A stretch of 64,000 nt of DNA from Pedobacter africanus (GTDB lineage Bacteria; Bacteroidota; Bacteroidia; Sphingobacteriales; Sphingobacteriaceae): positions 62,001 through 126,000 of the forward strand of contig NZ_FWXT01000003.1 in NCBI RefSeq assembly GCF_900176535.1. The letters run 5' to 3'. The position numbers and the translations under genes are program-made. Shown here piece by piece: positions 1-8,062 of this stretch. The notes under the pieces were generated by a model. The model was not told the DNA's origin. It did not search any database and saw only the letters and a list, made by a program, of their open reading frames with translations. Positions within the stretch are counted from its first letter, which is position 1; every line of letters starts with the position of its first letter.

Positions 1-133
1 GTTCCTCCATCAGCTGATGAAGTTGAGCAACCATTTCAGGATCTTCCAGCAGCTGGTTTACCTGCTGGGCTTCCGCATGGCTGCACTGATGGTCCAGGAA
101 CCTGGTCAGTAATTTTCGGGTTTGCTCTTCCAT
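1..133 (-). CDS. FecR-family anti-sigma factor, N-terminal fragment cut by window edge
   Basis: The ATG is at 133-131 and only the first 44 residues lie in the window. The visible part is a charged helical segment beginning MEEQTRKLLTRFLDHQ with an Ala/Gln-rich stretch after it. This is typical of the cytoplasmic sigma-binding end of Bacteroidota FecR proteins. It follows the ECF sigma gene at 216-776 by 82 bases on the same strand, which is the usual sigma-then-FecR order. The periplasmic FecR domain is outside the window, so the call rests on position and N-terminal style. Confidence 0.6.
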   Translation of the reverse strand, partial: MEEQTRKLLTRFLDHQCSHAEAQQVNQLLEDPEMVAQLHQLMEE

Positions 134-215
134 AGCTTTTTAAATCTCCTTCTTATCCTACTACTCGTAAAAAGGAGGGGCGCACCACCTACGGAAAATG
201 AAAAAAATATTTATG

Positions 216-776
216 CTATACGGCCAGGTACTTTTTGGTGCGGTTGCGAAAGGTCTCCAGGGCAGATGACATGTAGTTTTCTACGGTGTTTACCGATAGG
301 TTCATTTCCCTGGCGATCTCCGGGTAGGTAAGCCGTTCCTCCCGGCTCAGCTGGAATACACGACGGCGCTGAGGGGAAAGGGCCTGCAGCACATCCTGAT
401 ATAGTCCGTCTGCATCAGCTGTCATGAGTTGATGATCGGCCAGTTTGCGGTCGGCAAGGGTTTCTGTTAGTGTAGTTTGCTCAATAGTTGTTACAGATGT
501 AACCATTTTACGGCGCTGATCTACAATCTTGTTGCGCATACAGCGGTAAAGGTAAGCAGCTATATCGCCCTCAATTTTCCTGGTATGTCTTTTTTCCCAG
601 ATGTCGAAAAGCAGATCCAGCATCAGTTCTTCGGCAATATTTTCGTTGAGGATATAACGCAGGGCCTGTTTGTATAATCGGGCAGAATGCCGGCCGAAAA
701 ACTCATTGTAGGCCTTAACATCGTTGTGCTGACAACGTTCCAGTAAGGCATGATCGGTTGTATGCGTGTAATCCAC
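216..776 (-). CDS. ECF-type RNA polymerase sigma-70 factor (FecI-like)
   Basis: A 186-residue protein with the two-domain ECF layout. Region 2 spans about residues 20-95 (YNEFFGRHSARLYKQALRYI through the AYLYRCMRNKIVDQRRK recognition helix). Region 4 spans about 130-180, with the helix-turn-helix TYPEIAREMNLSVNTVENYM. It should direct RNA polymerase to a small regulon, probably a SusCD locus to the left of the window. The start is GTG at 776-774; no in-frame ATG lies near it. The partial FecR gene downstream is its likely anti-sigma partner. It is divergent from the sigma gene at 908, with 131 bases between them. Confidence 0.88.
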   Translation of the reverse strand: MDYTHTTDHALLERCQHNDVKAYNEFFGRHSARLYKQALRYILNENIAEELMLDLLFDIWEKRHTRKIEGDIAAYLYRCMRNKIVDQRRKMVTSVTTIEQTTLTETLADRKLADHQLMTADADGLYQDVLQALSPQRRRVFQLSREERLTYPEIAREMNLSVNTVENYMSSALETFRNRTKKYLAV

Positions 777-907
777 TTCAGAAAAAATTTACCGGAGCAA
801 AACTGTTAAAATGGCGTTTGCTTAATGTGAGTTGTATATTAATTTTTTATTAATAATTCTTAATATTGGCACTGGTATCCCTATATTAAGGGCTGAGGCA
901 GATCACC
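777..907. promoter_or_regulatory. Divergent intergenic region between two ECF sigma genes
   Basis: These 131 very AT-rich bases separate two sigma genes that start back to back, so both promoters must lie here or overlap the coding ends. No clear TAnnTTTG element is seen on either strand, which would fit promoters read by ECF sigma factors themselves. This is an inference from gene arrangement. Confidence 0.35.
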
Positions 908-1498
908 ATGGTAATTAAACCCCTTCATGAAGAAGCTGAACTACTGGCTAAAATAGCGGAGGGCGACCAGCTTGCCTTTAAAGTGATCTACGACCAATAC
1001 CACAGGCAGGTGTATAACTTTGCCTTCAAATGGATACAGGAAAAAGAATCTGCACAGGAAATTGTGCAGGAAACTATGCTGTACCTTTGGCAATTGGGCC
1101 ATAAGCTTAAGGACATCCACAATCTGGAGGCCTATCTGAAAACCATCGCCAAGCGTAAAGCCATTGATGTTTTTCGTACAAAAGTATTGCAGGAAAAATC
1201 TGTAAGAGTACTTGCAACGGCTTACATCGACGGTCATAATGACACCGAAGAAGGCATTCTGATGCGGGAAGCCAGGAACATTCTGGCCGAGGGGATTAGC
1301 CAGCTTCCGGCCCAGCAGCAGCAGGTATACAGGCTTTGCCAGCAACAAGGTCTTAAATACGAAGAGGCCGCCCGGCAATTGGGTATTTCTCATGGAACGG
1401 TACAAACACACATGAAGCTGGCTTTAAAATTTCTGCGTACCCATGTGCTGAAAAACACAGATGTAGCCGCTCTATTGGTGATTTTGAAATTATTTTAA
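908..1498 (+). CDS. ECF-type RNA polymerase sigma-70 factor of the first complete SusCD locus
   Basis: A 196-residue ECF sigma factor. Region 2 is at about residues 20-95 (FKVIYDQYHRQVYNFAFKWI, then SAQEIVQETMLYLWQ). Region 4 is at about 130-180 (QLPAQQQQVYRLCQQQGLKY, EEAARQLGISHGTVQTHMKL). It starts a same-strand series sigma - FecR - SusC - SusD - thioredoxin protein. In such loci the sigma factor is held inactive by FecR until the SusC transporter signals substrate. The hydrophobic C-terminal end (VAALLVILKLF) is common in Sphingobacteria ECF factors. The gap to FecR is 77 bases. Confidence 0.9.
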   Translation: MVIKPLHEEAELLAKIAEGDQLAFKVIYDQYHRQVYNFAFKWIQEKESAQEIVQETMLYLWQLGHKLKDIHNLEAYLKTIAKRKAIDVFRTKVLQEKSVRVLATAYIDGHNDTEEGILMREARNILAEGISQLPAQQQQVYRLCQQQGLKYEEAARQLGISHGTVQTHMKLALKFLRTHVLKNTDVAALLVILKLF

Positions 1499-1575
1499 TT
1501 TTTTTTGAATTTCATTACCTCGATTTTTTTTGTCGCCCGACTTCAATTTAAATGGGCAGTATGCCCCGGCTAAAC

Positions 1576-2751
1576 ATGAACAAAGAAAGATTAAGTTATT
1601 TGCGTTTGCAGTACCTGTCTGGCAATATCACCTCCGCAGACCTGACTGAATTGAAAAGCCTGGTAAATAACCCTGACCTTGATGCTGGGTTTTCAGACCT
1701 CGCAGAGGAAATCTGGATGGCACCAGATTCGGATATCCAGCCTATGAGTGCAGATGAGGCAAATGACATATACCTGCAGGTAACTGCCGCTGCCCAGCAA
1801 AAAAGACCGGTTAAGCTTTGGAGGCGCCTGGCAGTTGCGGCTTCTGTTATTTTAATTGCGGGCTGTGGACTTTACTTTCTGCTAAACAAACCAAATGCAG
1901 GTCTCAAAGATACTCCGGTATATGCCGCTGATGCTTTACCAGGAAAGGTTGGTGCAACCCTTACACTTGCCAATGGAAAACAAATAGCATTGGGTGATGC
2001 CAGCAAAGGAGAGTTGGCTAAAGAAGCCGGTGTCATGATTACGAAGCAGGCCGATGGAAAACTGATTTATGAGGTGGCTGCGGTGGATAATGATCATAAA
2101 TTGAATAAACTGACCACTGCCAGGGGAGAAACTTACCAGGTTCGTTTGTCGGATGGCACTATGGTTTGGTTAAATGCAGATTCAAAGCTAACGTACGCAG
2201 CCTCCTTAAATGTAAATAAAGGACCACAGGAGCGAAGGGTAAAGCTGGAAGGTGAAGCTTATTTTGAGGTGACCAAGAATAAAAACAGCCCTTTTATAGT
2301 GGAAACGGGGGGGCAGGAGGTCCAGGTGCTGGGCACTCATTTTAATATCAACAGTTATGCAGATGAGCCTTTGCTGAGCACCACTTTATTGGAGGGAAGT
2401 GTGCGTGTGACAACTGCTGGTTCTGCAAAGCAGGCCATAGTGCTTAGTCCAGGTCAGCAAGCCCTTAACCAGCAAGGTAACGTGAAGGTGGTGAAAGCCA
2501 ACCTGGAGCAGGTGATGGACTGGAAGCAAGGCGATTTTTACCTGAACCATGTCAATTTCAAAACTGCGATGCGCAAAATTGCCAGGTGGTACAATGTCGA
2601 AGTAGTTTACGACGCCTCTGTCTCTGATGTTATAGAGGCAGGTGGCTGGATTTCAAGGAATAAAAAACTTTCCGAAATATTACAGTCCATAGAAGCAACG
2701 GAACAGGTGCACTTCAAAGTAGAAGGACGGAAAATTATAGTATTCAAATAA
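1576..2751 (+). CDS. FecR-family anti-sigma factor with C-terminal DUF4974 domain
   Basis: A 391-residue inner-membrane anti-sigma factor. The order is: cytoplasmic helical N-terminus (to about residue 80), one membrane segment (RLAVAASVILIAGCGLYFLL), a periplasmic FecR domain (core at GETYQVRLSDGTMVWLNADS and the hallmark EGEAYFEV), and a C-terminal STN-like DUF4974 domain beginning near FYLNHVNFKTAMRKI. The ATG at 1576 is preferred over 1552 and 1561 because MNKERLSYL matches the usual start of the family. It should bind the sigma factor from 908-1498 and receive the signal from the STN domain of the SusC at 2934. Confidence 0.9.
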   Translation: MNKERLSYLRLQYLSGNITSADLTELKSLVNNPDLDAGFSDLAEEIWMAPDSDIQPMSADEANDIYLQVTAAAQQKRPVKLWRRLAVAASVILIAGCGLYFLLNKPNAGLKDTPVYAADALPGKVGATLTLANGKQIALGDASKGELAKEAGVMITKQADGKLIYEVAAVDNDHKLNKLTTARGETYQVRLSDGTMVWLNADSKLTYAASLNVNKGPQERRVKLEGEAYFEVTKNKNSPFIVETGGQEVQVLGTHFNINSYADEPLLSTTLLEGSVRVTTAGSAKQAIVLSPGQQALNQQGNVKVVKANLEQVMDWKQGDFYLNHVNFKTAMRKIARWYNVEVVYDASVSDVIEAGGWISRNKKLSEILQSIEATEQVHFKVEGRKIIVFK

Positions 2752-2819
2752 CCAATAACCAGAAAAGCCAAATAATTATGCAGAGAAACTTACCATAAAA
2801 ATCTAGAAGGAGGGGAACA

Positions 2820-2845
2820 AACCAGATCCTTTTAAGGATCTGGTT
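2820..2845 (+). terminator. Perfect 12-bp hairpin between fecR and susC
   Basis: AACCAGATCCTT (2820-2831) and AAGGATCTGGTT (2834-2845) form a perfect inverted repeat with a 2-base spacer, which would open to a small loop in RNA. The following bases (ATAGTTTGG) are not a run of T, so it could be a weak terminator, an attenuator, or a stability element separating low regulatory from high transporter expression. A similar hairpin is found at the same place in the second locus. Confidence 0.55.
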
Positions 2846-2933
2846 ATAGTTTGGCCACAATTAATTTACTGTAAACCGCAGTTGCCCGCACCGTGGAAAG
2901 TTCAGGGCGTACTGCATAACCAAACCAATACAA

Positions 2934-5900
2934 ATGTATAGAATTTATACCAGAAACCAGGGTATGGCACTAAGGCTGTACCGTAAACTATTGCTAGTTA
3001 TGCGACTAACCACCGTGATCTTAATAGCATCCCTGATGCAGGTCAGTGCATCAACATTTGGCCAGCGCATTACCATGGACAAAAAAAAGGCCTCCCTCGA
3101 AGCGGTGCTGAAGGAAATCCGCAAGCAGAGCGGTTATGATTTTTACTACGATGGGAATGTGCTTTCATCGGCCCCCGCTCTTAGCATAACTTTGAAAAAT
3201 GCCAGTCTGCCTGATGCCCTGCGTGTGGCGTTTGAGGGACTGGATATTGATTATACCATTAAGGGGAATATTGTGTCCATTAAAAAGAAGGACACCGGCT
3301 TTCTGGACAAAGTACTTGGCGCTTTTGCAAACATTGATGTACGTGGAACAGTGGTGGATGCGGAAGGCAATACGCTGAGTGGGGCTACTGTTAAGATTAA
3401 AGGGACCAATCGGGTGGCGGTTACCGACAACAACGGTGAGTTTAACTTCAGAAATGTAGATGAAAATGCAGTTCTGGAAATCTCCTACCTGGGGTATCGT
3501 AGCCGGGAAATTAAGGTAGCTAAAAACATGGCTCGTATTTCGCTGGAGCTTTCCAGCGGTGAGCTGAGCGAAGTATTCGTGATCTCAACCGGTTATCAGA
3601 CACTTCCGAAAGATAGAAGCACCGGTTCTTTTGCACATGTAGACGCGGGGAAGATGGCCCAAAAAAGTATAGGCATGAATGTGGTAGATCGCCTGGAAGG
3701 TCTGGTACCCGGATTAGCTGTAAATTATGGACAAGGGAACGACAAACTGGTGCTGCGGGGTGTAAGTTCCGTCAATCTTAGCCGTCAGCCCTTAATTGTA
3801 CTGGATGGTGTGCCGGTAGCCGAATACCGGAACATAGAATCGCTGGTAAACCCGGCGGATGTAAAGGATATCACGGTATTAAAAGATGCAACAGCAGCAT
3901 CCATCTGGGGTGCGCAGGCTGCAAACGGGGTGATTGTAATTACAACTAAGTCAGGGGAATACAACAGCACTAAAATAAACATTGCCTACGATGGCTTTGT
4001 TTCCTTTAAAGGAATGCCTGATTACAGCAGTTTAAACCTGATGTCCAGTCAGGAGTATATTGCCACGGCCAAACAATTGTTCCAGAACAGCAATTACCTC
4101 ACCGCCTATCCTTTCAATACAGTGAATACCTTTAATGGCGGAAATTACCCCCGGATATATCCGCATGAAAGAATTTTCTATGATCTGAAATCCGGACTCA
4201 CCACAGAGGCCCTTGCCAACCAGCGTTGGGACTCCCTGGCCAATTTATCCAACAGGGAACAGATCGATAAAAACTTTTATCAGCAGGCCATGCTCAGCTC
4301 ACACAGTGTAACACTTTCTGGTGGCGGCAGGCTGAATAAATTCTTTGGCTCGCTGGCCTATAGCAGGTATGACAATGCAGACAAGTCCACACGCGACAGG
4401 TACAACTTCAATTTGCGGGAAGAATGGAAACTGGCCAAATGGCTTACGCTCGACCTGACCGGTAATCTATCGTACGAGAAAAACCGGGTGCTGAGTAACC
4501 TCTCCCATCCAACGCCTTTTATAACCGAACTGGACCAGTATGTACCTTACGCACTTTTTGCCGATGGGAATGGAAGCCCTTTATCGCAAAGCTATCTATA
4601 CATGACGCCCGCTTACAGAAGTACTGCAGAGCAGAGAAGCAAGATCAGCCTCGATTATGTTCCTTTAAATGAGTTAAACTATAACCGCAATGACAACAGT
4701 GTTTTAGCAGCCCGGGTAAATGGAGGGTTAAAAGTGAACCTGTACAAAGGACTTAGTTTTACAACCAGGGGGCAGTACCAGAAAACTGTAGACGATGGCT
4801 ATAATTTTTATGATCAGAATGCCTATAGGGTACGTTTGGAGGTTGTCCAGTTTACACCGATTCCTGCTGCGGGAGCCGAACCGGTATCTCTTTTGCCAAC
4901 AACAGGCGGACATTATGCTACCAATAAGTTAAATGTGACTGCCAGGACCATCAGGAATCAGCTGGATTACAATCTGCAAACCGGAGACCACCAGATTACA
5001 GCACTGGCCGGACAAGAGGTTAAAAGTACACTTTTTGATGTGACCAGAACCATGACCAGGGGCTACGATTTCCAAACGCAAACCTATATTACCTACAACC
5101 AAAAAGACCTGGAGAACCCTGGCATTCCTGCTACCGGCGCTACCGGTGCAATATTGCCAATAGGAACGGCCAGCAGGAATACACTCAGATCTATGCCGAT
5201 CACCAGGGCCGAAGATGAATTGCGCTTTGTTTCCTTTTATGGGAATTTAGCCTATGCGTATAAGAACAGGTATAATTTTAATGGCAGCCTGCGCTACGAT
5301 CAGTCTAACCTTTTTGGTAAGTCCAAAAGCAGTCAGAATAAACCGATCTGGAGTGTGGGCTTGAGCTGGAATATGGAACGGGAGGATTTTTTCAAATCTG
5401 AGCTGATCAGCAAACTGATGTTAAGGGGTACTTACGGTATTGCAGGTAATTCGCCAGGTGTGGGCAAAGGTGGGGTTGCCGATATCCTCTATGCCAGTAA
5501 CAGTACAAATTATTCCGGTCTCGGTACAGGATATGTTATTATCAGTCCGGCCAACAATCGTCTGGTGTGGGAAGAAACAAGGTCTTTAAATTTAGGTGTT
5601 GACTTTGAACTGCTGGACCAGCGGATTTCGGGAACAGTAGATTATTACAGTAAACGGACGCCTAATTTGCTGGGCGAACGCCCGCTAGATCCAACAACGG
5701 GCTGGTCTAGCGCCTATGGCAATTTAGGGGAAATACGTAATAAAGGCATCGAAATTTCCATCAACAGCAGGAACATCAGCCAGAATGATTTCAGCTGGAC
5801 AACCAATTTTAACATCTCCCAAAATAAAAACAAGGTAGTTTCTTTAAAGCGACCTGTTGCCTTGACCGTAGATGCGAAGACAAATGGCGGCTTTATTGAA

Positions 5901-6554
5901 GGCTACTCTGCCTACAGTCTGTTTGCCTATAAGTATGCAGGCTTAAATGCGGATGGAAATCCAATGGTATACAAGCAGGACGGTAGTACAGGTATGTTTA
6001 CCAACCAGCTGGCTTTGGCCGATACCTATTACCAGGGAAGCACGCAGCCCTTATGGTACGGCGGGATAACCAATACCTTTCGTTATAAGGATTTTACACT
6101 GTCTGGTCTGATTGTGTATAACCTGGGGAATGTAATGCGCAGTGATGTAAACCGTTTTTATTCAGGAAGACTGCTTGCCAATATCCAAAGCAATTTTAAC
6201 GAAAGGTGGCAGAACCCGGGTGATGAGGCAAATACCAATGTGCCTAAATACGTGCCCCTTGAAACCACCAGTATCAGCCAAAGGACCACCTCATTTTATA
6301 ACCGGAGCGACCTGAACATCATCAGTGCATCTTATGTGCGCTTAAGGGACCTGACTTTGTCTTACGATCTGTTCAAATCCGGGTTGTCTAAACTGCATTT
6401 GCAAAAGGCAAGGATATATGCTCAGGTCAACAATGTGTTGTTGTGGACAAAAAATGACAGAGGGATAGATCCTGAGTACTACAATTTATCGCAAGGAACG
6501 AGATTAAAAGTTAACCCGGCGTTTTATACCCTGGGGCTAAACCTTTCTTTTTAA
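2934..6554 (+). CDS. SusC/RagA-family TonB-dependent outer-membrane transporter with STN signalling domain
   Basis: A 1206-residue importer that should form a 22-strand outer-membrane barrel and take up an oligosaccharide or peptide with its SusD lid, powered by TonB. Signal segment at about residues 23-42 (MRLTTVILIASLMQVSAS), STN domain at about 47-118, carboxypeptidase-regulatory-like beta domain at about 133-210 (VRGTVVDAEGNTLSGATVKI), plug at about 220-335 (VLDGVPV; DATAASIWGAQAANGVIVIT), then the barrel to the C-terminal aromatic strand ending in LSF. The STN domain marks it as a signal-transducing type paired with FecR. The plug motif has IWGAQAANG where IYGARAANG is usual. Its stop codon overlaps the SusD start by one base. 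Confidence 0.95.
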   Translation: MYRIYTRNQGMALRLYRKLLLVMRLTTVILIASLMQVSASTFGQRITMDKKKASLEAVLKEIRKQSGYDFYYDGNVLSSAPALSITLKNASLPDALRVAFEGLDIDYTIKGNIVSIKKKDTGFLDKVLGAFANIDVRGTVVDAEGNTLSGATVKIKGTNRVAVTDNNGEFNFRNVDENAVLEISYLGYRSREIKVAKNMARISLELSSGELSEVFVISTGYQTLPKDRSTGSFAHVDAGKMAQKSIGMNVVDRLEGLVPGLAVNYGQGNDKLVLRGVSSVNLSRQPLIVLDGVPVAEYRNIESLVNPADVKDITVLKDATAASIWGAQAANGVIVITTKSGEYNSTKINIAYDGFVSFKGMPDYSSLNLMSSQEYIATAKQLFQNSNYLTAYPFNTVNTFNGGNYPRIYPHERIFYDLKSGLTTEALANQRWDSLANLSNREQIDKNFYQQAMLSSHSVTLSGGGRLNKFFGSLAYSRYDNADKSTRDRYNFNLREEWKLAKWLTLDLTGNLSYEKNRVLSNLSHPTPFITELDQYVPYALFADGNGSPLSQSYLYMTPAYRSTAEQRSKISLDYVPLNELNYNRNDNSVLAARVNGGLKVNLYKGLSFTTRGQYQKTVDDGYNFYDQNAYRVRLEVVQFTPIPAAGAEPVSLLPTTGGHYATNKLNVTARTIRNQLDYNLQTGDHQITALAGQEVKSTLFDVTRTMTRGYDFQTQTYITYNQKDLENPGIPATGATGAILPIGTASRNTLRSMPITRAEDELRFVSFYGNLAYAYKNRYNFNGSLRYDQSNLFGKSKSSQNKPIWSVGLSWNMEREDFFKSELISKLMLRGTYGIAGNSPGVGKGGVADILYASNSTNYSGLGTGYVIISPANNRLVWEETRSLNLGVDFELLDQRISGTVDYYSKRTPNLLGERPLDPTTGWSSAYGNLGEIRNKGIEISINSRNISQNDFSWTTNFNISQNKNKVVSLKRPVALTVDAKTNGGFIEGYSAYSLFAYKYAGLNADGNPMVYKQDGSTGMFTNQLALADTYYQGSTQPLWYGGITNTFRYKDFTLSGLIVYNLGNVMRSDVNRFYSGRLLANIQSNFNERWQNPGDEANTNVPKYVPLETTSISQRTTSFYNRSDLNIISASYVRLRDLTLSYDLFKSGLSKLHLQKARIYAQVNNVLLWTKNDRGIDPEYYNLSQGTRLKVNPAFYTLGLNLSF

Positions 6555-8059
6555 TGATCAGAAAAAAATATATTCCAATGAATATTTCAATAAAAAAAAT
6601 AGCACTGCTGATCATGATCGGCAGTGTATTTACAGGATGTAAGAAATTCCTCGAGATAGAACCTAAAGGAAAAGTCGTGGCCAAAAAAATCGAGCATTAC
6701 AATGGTCTTTTCAATAATTCCTTAATCAATGGTTTTCAGAATTTAAGGATGACGGCCACCACCAATGCGATAACGGGCGAGCTGGGCTTTTCTTTTAGTA
6801 TCCTGGGAGAGGTTGATGCTCCTTTTTATATGTCTGATGATATGATGGCCAATCCGGCCACTTTCCAGAGCTTCAGTCTGATTAATCAGAAGAGCTACAA
6901 ATGGGCCGATGACATTTATTTGCCCGAAACCAATGCTTCGGAGTGGAGTGCCTTTTATACACATAATTATGTATACAATGTAATAGCCAATGGGGTAATG
7001 AATGCCGAAGATGGTACGGAAGCAGAGAAAAGGGCATTACAGGCAGAGGCCAGGGTAGCCAGGGCCTACATGCATTTTTGGGTGGCACAGCTTTTTGCCA
7101 AACCTTTTAATCCTGCTACGGCTGCTACAGACCCGGGAGTGCCTATTGTAACTGAAGCAGATACTGAAATCAAAGGTTTTAAACGTGCTGCTGTAAAAGA
7201 AGTGTATGATTTCATTACCACTGAAATTACCGAGGCAATCCCCAGCTTAAATCCCAGTACCATAAATAAAGGAAGGATAGGGCAGCTGGCTGCATACAGC
7301 ATCCTGGCAGAAGTTTATTTCAATATGGGAAAATACCAGGAAGCACTTGGCCCGTTGAATAAGGCGTTTGAGCTGGTTGGCTCAAGCAAAGTGCCGATCT
7401 CACTGTACAACTACAACATTAAAGTCAATGACTGGTATAATGCACTTGCCCCTAATTCTGGCCTGGCTGGTTTCCCAACTTCTTTTGATAGTTATGAAAC
7501 CATTTTTACAAAGCAGAGTGCTGCCCCGCTTTACAGTGCGTTCAGCAACCTGGCTGTGCTGACGCCGGAAACATATGCGTTGTTTGGGGCAGACGATCAG
7601 CGCAGAAAGGCATTTAGTGACAAGAGCCTGTTTTCTTCTGCAGTGCAATTGCCAGGCTATCAAAGAGCTGCTCCTTTAACTATAAATTTAGGGCCAACAC
7701 TGCCTAACCTGTACCTGATGAAGGCAGAGTGCGAGGCACGCAACGGACAGCTTACAGATGCAGAAAATGATCTGGAAACTTTACGGAAAAACCGCATGCC
7801 AGATGCCACGGCACAAGTACAATATACCGGACAGCAGGAACTGGTTAAACTTATCCTGCGCGAACGTATCCTTGAATTTGCAGCGACCGGCAGAAGGTGG
7901 TTCGATATGCGCCGCCTTTCTGATGATGCCCAGTACAACAATACCCGTGGAACACGGACGATAGGAGGGCAAACCTATACCTTAAGCAACAATCGCTTAA
8001 CGTTAAGAATTCCGCCGATGATCCTGAATTTTAATCCATCCATGCCCGATAACCCATAA
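6554..8059 (+). CDS. SusD/RagB-family nutrient-binding outer-membrane lipoprotein
   Basis: A 501-residue lipoprotein that should cap the SusC barrel and bind substrate. A lipobox (IGSVFTGC) ends the signal peptide, followed by KKFLEIEPKG, the standard SusD start. TPR-like helical segments occur at ARVARAYMHFWVAQLFAKPF and in the C-terminal half (YLMKAECEARNGQLTDAEND; RERILEFAATGRRWFDMRR), which are family hallmarks. The start at 6554 overlaps the SusC stop (TAATG); ATG 6578 gives a more compact signal peptide and is the alternative. Its substrate cannot be told from sequence. Confidence 0.93.
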   Translation: MIRKKYIPMNISIKKIALLIMIGSVFTGCKKFLEIEPKGKVVAKKIEHYNGLFNNSLINGFQNLRMTATTNAITGELGFSFSILGEVDAPFYMSDDMMANPATFQSFSLINQKSYKWADDIYLPETNASEWSAFYTHNYVYNVIANGVMNAEDGTEAEKRALQAEARVARAYMHFWVAQLFAKPFNPATAATDPGVPIVTEADTEIKGFKRAAVKEVYDFITTEITEAIPSLNPSTINKGRIGQLAAYSILAEVYFNMGKYQEALGPLNKAFELVGSSKVPISLYNYNIKVNDWYNALAPNSGLAGFPTSFDSYETIFTKQSAAPLYSAFSNLAVLTPETYALFGADDQRRKAFSDKSLFSSAVQLPGYQRAAPLTINLGPTLPNLYLMKAECEARNGQLTDAENDLETLRKNRMPDATAQVQYTGQQELVKLILRERILEFAATGRRWFDMRRLSDDAQYNNTRGTRTIGGQTYTLSNNRLTLRIPPMILNFNPSMPDNP

Positions 8060-8062
8060 AAC

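Noticed and set aside
941..1411. Antisense open frame (156 codons) across the first ECF sigma gene
   Set aside because: Rich in Leu/Phe/Gln runs produced by reverse reading of sigma helices; no start context or homology.
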